Below, piece by piece: positions 1-9,108 of a DNA stretch of 13,731 nucleotides (position 1 is the first letter of the stretch; every line of letters starts with the position of its first letter). The stretch lies in NCBI GenBank assembly GCA_026770575.1, contig MU657167.1, positions 717,706-731,436 on the forward strand. Direction: 5' to 3'. The position numbers were made by a program, and so were the translations under genes. Source of the DNA: Pelagophyceae sp. CCMP2097. Its lineage: Eukaryota; Sar; Pelagophyceae. The notes beneath the pieces are model-generated. The model searched no databases. It was not told the DNA's origin and was given only the letters and a program-made list of their open reading frames with translations.

Positions 1-725
1 GCAGCGCGCCCGTCTCGGCGTCCCAGAGCCGCGCCGTCTTGTCGGCGCTCGTCGTCACGACGCGCGTGCCGTCGGGCGAGAACGCGCAGCCCCAGATGCC
101 GCCGGTGTGCCCCTCAAGCACCGTCTGCAGCGCGCCTGTCTCGGCGTCCCACAGCCGCGCCGTTCCGCCAAAAATCGCCGTCGTGACGCGTTCGCCGTCG
201 GGCGAGAACGCGCAGCACAAGACGAGGCCGTTGTGGCCCTGAAGCGTTAACAGCAGCGCCCCCGTCGCGGCGTCCCAGAGCCGCGCTGTGCCGTCGCGGC
301 TCACCGTCACGATGCGATTGCCGTCGGGCGAGAACGTGCAGCTGGCAAACGGGTTTGGTGTGCCCCTCGAGCGTCAGCAGCAGCGCGCCCGTCTCGGCGT
401 CCCAGAGCCGCGCCGTCCCGTCGGCGCTCGCCGTCACGATGCGGGCTCCGTCGGGCGAGAGCGCGCAGCTCACGACGCCGCGGGAGTGCCCCTCGAGGAT
501 GGCGGTGCCCTTCAGAATCCGGTCCTGCCAGACGAGCTTGCGCAGAGCCAGCACGACGGCGGGCGCGTCGCGGGCGACGTGCTTCGTGACGAGGAGGCCG
601 TTGGGCGAGGCCACGAGGCGCAGGATGGGCGCGAGCAGGTCGCGCTGCTCAAACGCCCGGAGCGCGAGCGCGGCCCCGCCGGTGCGCGACCGGGCGCGCC
701 GCGAGGCCCGGGGAGAAGCCGGCAT
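1..725 (-). CDS. WD40-repeat protein, 3' partial, one frame break
   Basis: The minus strand encodes tandem WD40 repeats of about 42 residues. Each has the core GH(T/S/N)...SPDG.R(I/V).T...D.TARLWDAETGA, the classic GH to WD pattern of a beta-propeller scaffold. Four repeats are visible, at roughly 500-375, 374-248, 247-122 and 121-1, and the gene continues past the window edge. Before them is a helical region of about 75 residues starting at the ATG at 725 (reads MPASPRASRR, then AFEQRDLLAPILRLV). The open frame continues upstream of 725 but lies antisense to the next gene, so 725 is the preferred start. The second repeat has one extra base near 340-358: its unit is 127 bp where its neighbours are 126. 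The downstream repeats are therefore in a different frame. This is a sequencing or assembly slip or a decaying gene. The propeller partner is unknown. The WD40 call is firm; start and intactness are not. Confidence 0.8.
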
Positions 726-976
726 GCGCTCCGGGCCCGCGCCCGGGCCCGACAAACTCGACAGCGTTTGTGGCCGCCCGCGCGACACGCGTGCGTGCGC
801 CGTCACTTCAGTCGACGAGTCGGTGGCATGGGCCTGGGCACCGTGCACCGTAAAAAAAAAAGGCACAATGTGATCGCCGAAGAGGCTTCGCCAAAAGCCG
901 GTTGACCCCGCGGGGACCGCGCGCGGTCCCGCCGGCCCGAGCAGGCTCCGTCCCTGCCCCGTCCCTGCCAGTTTGG

Positions 977-2296
977 ATGTGCGCGGCGGTGCCCGGGGCG
1001 GCGCTGCCGGTGGCGTCGGGCGGCGAGGCGGGCGAGGAGTATTTGGAGAGCTTGGAAGCTTTAGTGGCCAAGTACGAGGCGGATCTGCGTTGGGCGCTCC
1101 GCAACGGCCGCGCGCCAGACTGCGGCGCCTCGCCCGACGCTTCAAGGCGCGCGGCCCACCAGCGCAAGCAAAGACTCGACCTCGCGAAAGCGCTCCGCCA
1201 CTCGTCGACGGAGAAGCGCCAGAGCGGCGCCGACGAGGTGAGCTCGCCCCGACCAAGCCCCGACCAAGCCCCGACCGAGCCCCGACCGAGCCCGTAGGAA
1301 TACCTCGCGCGCCTCGACAAGGCGGTGAGCCGCTTCGAGAGCGTAGTGCAGCTGCACGAGTCGCTCGAACCCTCTGGCGACTGCTCGCCGTCGGCGGCGC
1401 GGCCGCGGCGGCCGTCGTCCGGCGGCGGCGAGCGCCGCGGCGACGGCGGCGAGCTCCGCGACGCCGACGCCGCGACGACCCCGACGGCCAGGAGGCGATT
1501 GCCGGCGGGGCCCTCGAGCGGCGCGCCGGCGGGCTGCGACGGCGCGCGAGGTGCGCCTCGCCTGTAAGGCCGCGGCGGTCGACGCACGCTACGCAGGCGC
1601 GGGCGCGGCGCTGCTGCGCGCGACGCTGCGGCGCGGCGCGCGGCGCCGGCTGCGGCGGGCGCTCGACGCGTGGCGCGGTGGCGCGGACGACGCGTGCGAC
1701 GAGAGCCTCGAACGGCGGCCGCCGCCGTTTGCCCTATGCGTGGCGCCGCGCGGCGACTCGTCCGGCGACCAGGCGACGCTGCGGCGCGCCGTGCGGTCGC
1801 TGGCGCGTGCGGCGCAGCGGACGGCGACGGCGAGGTGGCGCCGCGTCGCGGCGTTTGAGCGGCGCGTTCTGGCGAGCTCGAAAACGCTCCGCCGCGTCCT
1901 CCGGCGCTGGGGCCACGCCGCCTGCGCCGCCGCGCTGCGGACGTGGGCGGCGGCCGTCGCCGGCCAGATGCGCGCGCGGATACGGCACGCGAGGTGCCTC
2001 AAATGGGTCGTCGCCCGCATGCAGCGGCAAAAGTGCTCCAGCACATTCCGCACCTGGCACGCACACGCGCAACGTGCGCCCTCTCCCTGCGGTTGCGAAG
2101 ACACATCGACGTGCGTGTAGGTGCGCTCGTCGTTTCGGTGCGCGAATACCACCGCGAGGACCTGCGAAAGTTCGACGACGACCTGCGAAAGTACGACGAC
2201 GACCATCGACGAAGGATCCGCCGCCTTTTCGCCGCCTTCTCCGCCGGCCTCGCTCTATTCGCGATAGTGCTCCCGCGCTGGCTCGTAAGGGTATAG
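977..2296 (+). CDS. SFI1-like Arg/Trp helical-repeat protein with C-terminal membrane segment
   Basis: This is a multi-exon gene. Exon 1 is 977-1237, from an ATG reading MCAAVPGAAL and rich in Glu/Ala helix (EEYLESLEALVAKYEADL). The intron at 1238-1297 (gtgagc...gtag, 60 bp) is phase 0 and exon 2 continues EYLARLDKAVSRFESVV. From about 1500 to 2073 another frame carries helical repeats with spaced Trp and Arg (LRRALDAWR, RVLRRWGHAACAAALRTW, SSTFRTWHAHAQ), which resemble centrin-binding SFI1-type repeats. The intron at 2074-2120 (47 bp, phase 1) joins this to the last exon at 2121-2296. That exon holds a near-duplicated DLRKFDD/DLRKYDD segment, a basic patch (HRRRIRR) and a hydrophobic stretch FAAFSAGLALFAIVLPRWL four residues before the stop, so the product may be tail-anchored. 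Exon 2 (frame 2) and the repeat exon (frame 0) do not connect through any intron I can see. The SFI1 comparison is by repeat style only. Confidence 0.5.
1250..1293 (+). repeat. 4 x 11-bp tandem repeat inside a 60-bp intron
   Basis: Four head-to-tail copies of cgacc(a/g)agccc occupy 44 of the 60 bases of the first intron of the SFI1-like gene. Two copies carry 'aag' and two carry 'gag'. The splice donor gtgagc and the acceptor cgtag lie just outside the array. Confidence 0.85.
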
Positions 2297-2421
2297 TAGA
2301 GGCCCCGGTGCGAAGAATCAGGGGGCGGATGGATCTGGTTAGATTCAAACGTCGCGACACAAAGACAAAAACGCGCGGGCGTTGGGAAGAGGACACACAG
2401 CTACACACACGGCCGCCGGCG

Positions 2422-3777
2422 TCACCATCGGACGTTCTTGGAGGGCGCGGGCCTGAGGGCCGGCTGGGTCTTGGGCCGCAGCGCTTGGAGCCTCTTGAGC
2501 AGTGGCTGCCGCGGGCGCTGCTGCTTCACGATGGCCTCGATGCTCTTCACGTTGGCCTCGATGGCCTTGACGTTCGCCTCGATGGCCCGGACGTTTGCCT
2601 CGAGGTTGCGCCGGACAGAGCTCGAGTACTGCTGCGTATTCTTGACGTTGGCTTCGAGTCCGCGCACCGTGTCTCTGACGGAGTCTCGGACGGCGTCCGA
2701 GTACGCCGCCACTTGGGCGAGCACGATGCGCGGCTGCGGGAACTGGAAGAGTTCGCCTTTGTTCGCCGAATACGCCGCCGCCGCCTCGGCGTCAGCGCGC
2801 CGCCGAGCGGCGCGGTCCGCCACGGGGCCCTGGAGCCGCTCCATCGACCGCACGGCGTGCCGCATCGCGAAGTTGGCCATCCACTGTGGGCACGAGCCGC
2901 CCGGGTCCGCGCCGAGGCGCAGCTCCACGTCGGTCCGCGGCGCGCCGTCGGCGTCGTCCGCCGCCGCGCGCACCAGATACGTGACGCGGAAGCGGTCCAT
3001 CGTGATGGCGCGCGCGCGGTCGTGCAGCGCCGCCTCGCGCCGCAGCCGCCGTGTCGCCAAGGGGCTGCCGTGGCTCACGACGTCGACGCCCGGCCCCACC
3101 TCGTCCGCGGCGCCCTCGTCCAACCCCCCGGGCACCGCTTCGTCCACGTCGCCCTCGCGCACGACCAGCCCGGCGGGCACCGTCGCGCCTGCAGCTCGGA
3201 GCTCGTGGCGCGAACACGCGATGCAATGACGACGCACGTATGTCGATGACGGTCGCGTTGCCCTCGGCTTCGAACACCGACGTCATCGTCACCGAGACCT
3301 GCGGGGCACGTGCGCCGGCGCCGGCGCCGGGAACGCCGACTTTCGCACCTGGCGGTCCCAGGCTGGGAACGGCAAATCGAAGCAAAAGTAGAGCCGCTGG
3401 TCGTCGTGCTGCTGCACTTCGCCGTCGCCTAGCGCGGCCGCCTGATGACGGCTTTTCGCGCGCGGCGCGGCGGGGGGCTCACTGCAGAGCGGCGTGCGCG
3501 GCGAGAGTTCCACCGACTCGGCGAGGCGCGAGACCCATTCGCGGTGCGTCGCGCCGTCGAGGAGCACGTCGCAGACGTCGTCGACGTGTCCGTCCAGCGT
3601 CGCGCGGCACCGGCCGCTCGGCGCCGGGTAGCCCTCGATGCGCTCGAGCGAGAACGAAACTGCGGGCCGCCCGGGCTCCCGCGGAACAACCTCTGCGACC
3701 GCGGGAGTCGGATTCGGCGCAGAGTCGGGGCGAGCCCGCGCCACCCAGGCGCAGGCACAAAGCGCCAGAACCTTCAT
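2422..3777 (-). CDS. START-domain (lipid-binding) protein with heptad-repeat C-terminus
   Basis: The model has three exons: 3777-3349, 3298-3238 and 3188-2422. The introns are 3348-3299 (phase 0) and 3237-3189 (phase 1), both GT-AG and about 50 bp. The product is 418 residues. It opens with a signal-like stretch (MKVLALCACAWVARA). START hallmarks follow: GHVDDVCDVLLD with HREWVSRLAESVEL at about 75-95, then YFCFDLPFPAWDRQ at 130-143, a strand VSVTMTSVFEAEGNATVID, MDRFRVTYLV at 227-236, and the C-terminal helix CPQWMANFAMRHAVRSMERL at 263-282. START domains bind sterols or phospholipids in a deep cavity. A coiled coil follows, with four exact heptads (NLEANVR, AIEANVK, AIEANVK, SIEAIVK at 358-385) and a basic tail. 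A further in-frame 54-bp intron is possible at 3482-3429 (gtgagc...ctag); it would remove 18 linker residues and give 400. The ligand cannot be read from the sequence. Confidence 0.78.
2524..2607 (-). repeat. 21-bp tandem coding repeat (heptad coiled coil)
   Basis: Four consecutive 21-bp units encode the seven-residue motif (N/A/S)(L/I)EA(N/I)V(K/R) in the START protein, residues 358-385. A diverged unit, GLEANVK, sits 11 residues upstream of the array. The unit length equals one coiled-coil heptad, so copy-number change would keep both frame and helix register. Confidence 0.85.
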
Positions 3778-4046
3778 GGCCCGCCGAGGTTCTGCGCAAG
3801 CTTGAAGGACCGTCGCTCCGACGTGTCGGCCTCAAAAATCCGATAGCGTTTTTAAGTTTGTTTAGCGATAAGAGTCCATGCGCTCCTCCCGAGACTGGGG
3901 AGCCCGGGGAGTCCCTTGACTCTCTTGGTGGAGTGGTCGAACAGGAGGAGACGAGAGCGGCCGTGCAGTTACCATCCCCCCGATGCGTCGCGGGCCGCCG
4001 CTTGTTGCACGTTCGTTTGGCGCCTCTGCGGCGCCTTTGCGGAGCC

Positions 4047-4982
4047 TCAGATGTCGTCGATGAGCTTGTTCATCCTCTCGCGCCACTCCTCGTCGTCTTC
4101 GCTGGGAGCGGCGCTGGCGGCTGGGCAGAGCAGGAGCCGGACGACAGGGAACGGCGCGCCGTCGGCGGCGGTGAAGGCCTCGGCCTCGACTTGGAAGCCC
4201 ATCCACCTCAGCGGCGCCAGGAGCTCCGAATCGACAAACGCCGCCGCGCTGCCCGCAAAGCCGGGCAGGCCGACGAGGATGCCCGATTCGGCCTCGCCCT
4301 TGGTGAGCAAGTCGGCGACCTCGGTCCACACGTCTTCCGACACCTAAGCGCCGCGTGACGGCGCGCAGGCACTCGGCGCCCCGTACCTCGTCGGCGGTCG
4401 CGCCGGCGACGAGGCGCGTCGCGGAGACCGCGAGCATCTTGCGACCTGCGCGCGCGAATCGCCGCGGGCCCAGCCGCCTCGACGGCAGTGACCACACGCC
4501 ACGCACCCTCCTCGATGAATTCGTCGTAGAGCTCGAGATCCTGTCGACGACAGATGCGGCGCGCGGGGAATGCAGCACGGGTGCACGACGCATGGGCGCG
4601 GGTGGCGCGTGGGCGCGGGGCGAAAGCAGGGACTTACCTCGTCGTCGTCGTCGGCGTCGGGCGAGAGGTTCTGCATTCGGTCCCCGAGCCAGTCGACGAC
4701 CTTGGCCATCTGGGCTCGGTCCGGCGCCGTCTGCGCTTCGAGCGGCGGGACGCCGAGGGGCCGCGCCACGCGGCCGGAACCCGCCGACTCGCCGGCGAGG
4801 AGCGCCGCGATGGGGCGCGTCGACAGCCAGGCCTCGCTGTCAAAGGCCGCCGACCGCAGGGCCACGCGGCGAGGCGCCCGTCGCGCCGACGCGGCCCGGC
4901 GCTGCGGCGACGAGGACCCCCCGTGCGGAGCGAGCAAGGCGACCGCCGTCGAGGCCGTCAGCAAGACGCACACGCGGAGCAT
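4047..4982 (-). CDS. Unrecognised protein with probable plastid-targeting leader
   Basis: Four exons are supported: 4982-4638, 4540-4507, 4445-4387 and 4343-4047. The introns are 4637-4541 (gtaagt, phase 0), 4506-4446 (phase 1) and 4386-4344 (43 bp, phase 0), and together they give a 244-residue product. The start at 4982 begins a signal peptide (MLRVCVLLTASTAVALLAPHG). An Arg/Ser/Ala stretch follows, as expected of a bipartite leader for a complex plastid. After about residue 50 come a helical region (PDRAQMAKVVDWLGDRMQNL), an acidic run at the first splice site, then DLELYDEFIEEGRKMLAVSA and an alpha/beta-looking region with GILVGLPGFAGSAAAFVDSE and RWMGFQVEAEAF. The acidic C-terminus ends KLIDDI. 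I recognise no family. The reading across three junctions is smooth, which supports the exon model. It is in tandem with the START gene, 269 bp upstream of it, with no evidence of shared function. Confidence 0.65.
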
Positions 4983-5625
4983 CGCTCGACGGTCGAGCCT
5001 TCGCCTCTGTTGCAAGACCCAAGCCTCGACGGGGAAGCCACGACGCGCCGTGCTTCAACTTTTTTGAAGAGAACCTAGGAACAACGCTTAGGATTTGTTT
5101 GAATCTAACACCTTGTCCTCAAGAACACTTTGTATTGCGACGAGGGCCCTGTCCAGACTCCAGGGCGGGGAGCTCCTCTTACCCCGACACCGGCGGGCTG
5201 CCCCGACGAGTTAACATGATGATTTTATGAAATCCCATGGGAAAAACTACAGCGACGGATAAACCGGAATAACGGATAGGAAAACAAAACGGGACTCTGC
5301 TGAGCTGAAAACGCGACTGCGAGCTGAAACGAGGCAACCCCTTTTTGTGTGAGCCAGGTTCGTCGGAGCCTGCGCGCGAGGGCGGCGGGGCGCGGGGCGG
5401 AGCCGGGGCCGCCTGCTCCAGTGGACGCGCGAAGGAGCGGCGCGCGCGGGACTGCGGCGAAAATTGTTATTGAACAAAGAAATCAAATTGTTTTTCTCCA
5501 GGTGAACTGACTCGCGGCGTTTCGAGGCCGCGCGCGGAACGGGCTCCGGGAGTGGAACAGCCGAGAGGCGTTCCCTTCGTCGCAGCGGGCTCGCCCCACG
5601 TGCGCTTTGTCGCCTTTGAAGGGCG
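4983..5625. other. Intergenic region between divergent genes
   Basis: These 643 bp separate the start of the minus-strand plastid-leader gene from the casein kinase start, so they should contain both promoters and 5' UTRs. AT-richer patches occur near 5060-5110, 5205-5285 and 5458-5500. I see no convincing TATA box, RNA gene or conserved ORF. The sequence ttctccag at 5495-5502 could be an acceptor of a 5' UTR intron of the kinase gene, but no matching donor is evident. Confidence 0.5.
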
Positions 5626-7729
5626 ATGGAGCTGCGCGTTGGCAAAAAGTATCGGCTCGGCCGCAAAATCGGCTCGGGTTCGTTCGGCGACATCTACCTC
5701 GGGACGAATCTGACGTCGGGCGAGGAGGTCGCGATCAAACTCGAGTCGGTGAAGACGAAGTGCGTCCCCCCCAGAGAATTTTGACGAGGGAATCTCAGGG
5801 CCCCTTCTTTTCTTCATTCTTCCAATCGACGTCCCTTCGAGTCGACCTCGGCAGGCACCCGCAGCTGCTGTACGAGTCGAAGATCTACCGCATCCTGCAC
5901 GGCGGCGTCGGCGTTTCTAATGTCCGATGGTACGGCGTCGAGGGAGACTACAACGTCATGGTCATGGACCTTCTGGGCCCCTCGCTCGAGGACCTTTTCA
6001 ACTTCTGCGGACGGAAATTCAACCTGAAGACCGTCCTCATGTACTCGGCCTGCGTCGGCTGAATCAGCTTTAAACTCTCTCAGGAATGCCGCTCGTCTAT
6101 AGGCCGTTTCTGCTCCGATTTTTTTTTCTCGAGGCTCGAGACCCAAATTACATGCCCCAAACGAGAGATCCCTCCCTGAGATGGAAATCGGACGAACCAC
6201 CCCACATGGAAGGATTTTTTCTCCGATGCCTGAGAGGATTTCTGACCGGAGGACAAATGACAGGCTCGCCGACCAGCTCGTGAGTCGGCTCGAGTACGTG
6301 CACACGAAGAGTTTCATCCACCGCGACGTCAAGCCGGACAACTTCCTGTACCGAGGCTGCAGCGTCATTTCAAAAATGCTCCGTGCCCGCGACGACGTCG
6401 TCGTGAAGGGGCCGCGCGTGCGACGACAAGACGTCAACGTCAAAGAATGCGAGGTGCCGCGGAACGCCGCTGTCGACGCCGCCCTCTAGGATCGGCCTCG
6501 GCAAGCGCCAGCACGTCATCCACGTCATCGACTTTGGCCTCGCGAAGAAGTACCGCGACCCGCGCTCGCACCAGCACATCCCGTACCGCGAGAACAAGAA
6601 CCTAACGGGCACGGCGCGCTACGCGTCGATCAACACGTGAGTGGGGCGCTGACGCTGCGCGAGGTCCGCGCGTTTTAAACGACTGAATGCGATTGGCCGA
6701 TTGACGCCCCGCAGGCACATTGGCATTGAGCAATCGCGACGCGACGACCTCGAGTCGCTCGGCTACGTGCTCATGTACCTGATCCGCGGCTCCTTGCCCT
6801 GGCAGGGCCTCAAGGCGAACACGAAGAAGCTCAAGTACGAGCGCATCATGGACCGCAAGATGTCGACGTCGACGGAGACGCTGTGCAAGGGCTACCCCGT
6901 CGAGTTCCGATCGTACTTTGAGTACTGCCGCTCGCTGCGCTTCGAGGACCGCCCGGACTACGCCTACCTCAAGCGCCTCTTCAAGGAGCTCTTTTACCGC
7001 AAGGGTTTTTCGTACGATAACATGTACGACTGGACCGTGCTCAACATGCAGCAGGAGCACCAGCGCCTCGCGCCCAAGGGCGGCCTCGGCTCGCCGGGTG
7101 CGTTGGGCGCCGCGGCGTGCCTCGGGGGTCGGACGCGGATCGGCCATGTAGGCGAGCCGGAGAAGCACCCGTCGTACCCCGACGGCGACACGGACTCCAA
7201 GGCCAACAAGGTCGACGAGGAACCGGAGGAGCGCATGCTCGACTCGCGCGCCGACTACGCCGGCGCCGGCGGCGCGTACACGCCCGCGCTGGACGCGAAT
7301 GTGCGTACCTCTGCCGACGCGCGCCAATTTCGCCGCCGCGTCGACCCGAACCGACCTCGGCGGAACAGGGCTACGACCGCCAACCCGACTCTTCTTCACG
7401 CGCGCGCGCGGCGCCGGCGCCGGCGGCACCAGGAGCGCGCCCGTACGTCCCCTTGTCATGTGGTCGTTTGTTTCCGTCGCGTGGGCCTTTGAGTGCTTGC
7501 TTTGAGAACTATCTTTTCGCGGGCGGGGATGCCTTCTCTCCCTGTGATCTCGCCAACCATGACTGACTCTTGAACGAACAGCGCTCACGACGTCGATGCG
7601 GCAGAAGGTAATTTTTTATCTGCTCCCATTAGGTCTAGATAACAAGGGAACTCACGGGACTCCCTCGCAGGATCCGAGTCAACACCGCAGCTGGCCGGCG
7701 GCTCGAACCCAAACTCGAGGCGATTGTAA
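5626..7729 (+). CDS. Casein kinase 1 (delta/epsilon-like Ser/Thr kinase)
   Basis: Eight exons are proposed: 5626-5759, 5855-6040, 6264-6347, 6490-6636, 6715-7300, 7369-7442, 7582-7607 and 7671-7729, giving 431 residues. The kinase domain is complete. It has the glycine loop GSGSFG (16-21), VAIK with Lys38, the CK1 signature [15 protein letters not shown] (43-57), HRDVKPDNF with Asp128, DFG at 149-151, [12 protein letters not shown] with Arg178 (basic pocket for primed substrates) and TKKLKYE (220-226). Numbering matches metazoan CK1 delta at these sites. CK1 phosphorylates acidic or primed substrates in many processes, including circadian timing, Wnt signalling and trafficking. The first four introns (95, 223, 142, 78 bp) all lie in phase 2 and their removal restores the conserved sequence exactly. 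Exons 6-8 encode a Pro/Ser-rich tail ending in NSRRL. That tail is placed from splice signals alone and is less certain. Confidence 0.93.
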
Positions 7730-7907
7730 AACTGTGGACGGGCCGCTGAACACGGCCCCAACGCAGCAATGGAGGGCGGCGTCTACAACCGCAGGTGCGC
7801 GTCGCTCACAACGACGCCCGTGGCCTACCACGAGCACCAACCTCCAACACATACTCACCACAAGATCCCTCCAAACAAACAACACAAGCAACGACCTACG
7901 GGGCACC

Positions 7908-8390
7908 TTAATGCCAAGATGTCCTAATCGCACTCCCCACATCCTCTCGCTGCGCCGGCTCGGCCGACGTCTCCACGCTAGGCGTGTACCAGGAGTCAGC
8001 AGAGATGAGTTGTAACAATTTATGCATGACGTCGTGGGCGGCGCGTCTAGGGCTGCCGCACCAGGCGCCGACCGACAGCACGGGCTCCGCGGCCTCGCGC
8101 GCGCCTTCGCGCGGCAGCAGCCGCTCCTCCAGCGGCTCGAGGATCGCAAGGGCCCGCAAGGGCTCGAGGGCGACGAGGGCGACGCGCAAATGCGACGCTG
8201 CTGCCGACACGCTCGGCGTCCGCGCGCGCCCGGACCCGATCCTCGGCGCGGCGGGCGCTGGTCCTCGCTCTTCGGCGTTGCAGGCCGGCAGGGCCGTCTC
8301 CGCAGCACCCGTCGCGGCTCCGGCGCTGGCGCCGCCGCGCGTGGCAAGTCCGCGACTCCGCGTCGTGGCCACCACCAGGCGGCCGCTCAT
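7908..8390 (-). CDS. Possible unrecognised gene or terminal exon
   Basis: A 160-residue minus-strand reading starts MSGRLVVATT and ends SAIRTSWH. The middle is amphipathic and looks protein-like (LRVALVALEPLRALAILEPL, then HDVMHKLLQLISADSW), and third codon positions there are mostly G/C. Another minus-strand reading lies immediately upstream in a different frame, from an ATG at 8598 to about 8400 (HADFIDVAQALTSRAAPATL). It could be an earlier exon, but I could not find a splice pair that joins the two in phase. The opposite strand is also open over this stretch (7984-8865), so strand choice is not secure. The gene would converge on the casein kinase gene with about 180 bp between stops. I recognise no family. 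Confidence 0.33.
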   Translation of the reverse strand: MSGRLVVATTRSRGLATRGGASAGAATGAAETALPACNAEERGPAPAAPRIGSGRARTPSVSAAASHLRVALVALEPLRALAILEPLEERLLPREGAREAAEPVLSVGAWCGSPRRAAHDVMHKLLQLISADSWYTPSVETSAEPAQREDVGSAIRTSWH

Positions 8391-8598
8391 CGCTCAAGTC
8401 GCGGCCCACGGACGCGCGCCGCCGCTCAAGGGCGAGGTCGTCGCCATCGAGGCGCTGCAGTGCGCTCGAGGGCGGCGCACCCGCTCCGTGCCTCTGGAAC
8501 GCGCCGCCGGCGAGCGTGGCCGGGGCCGCGCGCGACGTGAGCGCCTGTGCGACGTCGATGAAGTCGGCGTGAGACCGGTGACACTTAGCCGTCTGCAT

Positions 8599-9108
8599 CC
8601 TCCTGCGGATGACTCGCCAGTCACGTCCCACTGCCCAGATACGCCTCAGACCGACGCGCCGAGCGTGGCCAGGACGGCGGTACGGTCGACGGCGCTTACT
8701 CTGGAATCGCCCGGCTTTCGCGTACGCCACGATGAGCGTCATTCACCGCAAAAGGGTCCTTCACGGCGCAACACTGATGCCGCTCACGACCGTCACTCTG
8801 ACGGTTCGGTTTTCCCACCATCAGTGCAACCGTGCCTCCTGCGCTGTCCACGTTCCGCGCCTTGAAAACGACGACACAGGTATCCACACTGTGCCCCGCC
8901 TTCCTGTCGACCCGCTTCAAGTGGCATTGGATTGACACCTTATGAAAAAAAACATCTGTATCGGTCAACGCTTCCAAGGTTGGTGGTCGTAGTGACTCCG
9001 ACTTGCTCGGAATATGATTTGGGCCCGGCGGCCGCGCGGCGCCGGGCACAGGCGTCGCCGCCGCGCGTCGAGGCCGCTGCGTGTGCTCGAGTCCTCAAGA
9101 GGCACAGC
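8599..9108. other. Gap with no resolved gene
   Basis: This 510-bp stretch lies downstream of eIF4A. It has lower GC than the flanks around 8700-8990. A 117-residue minus-strand reading (9049-8696) includes TCVVVFKARNVDSAGGTVAL and a plus-strand reading overlaps it. Neither shows a recognisable motif, and the minus-strand one begins at a non-ATG codon. Part is probably the 3' UTR of eIF4A. Confidence 0.35.

Noticed and set aside
973..3249. A 758-codon plus-strand open frame
   Set aside because: It starts at TTG, is mostly Arg/Ala/Pro, crosses the introns and frames of the SFI1-like gene and then runs antisense to the START gene. It is a stop-free shadow caused by high GC.
3051..4358. A 435-codon plus-strand open frame
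   Set aside because: It lies antisense to the START gene and the plastid-leader gene, both of which have coherent motifs and splice junctions on the minus strand.
2338..5109. A 13-bp sequence at 2338-2350 repeated in inverted form at 5097-5109
   Set aside because: A match of this length between two places in a 13.7-kb window is expected by chance, and no longer similarity surrounds it.
7984..8865. A 293-codon plus-strand open frame
   Set aside because: Its first part is Ser/Arg-rich and antisense to a more protein-like minus reading, and it shows no motif. I kept the minus-strand candidate only, at low confidence.
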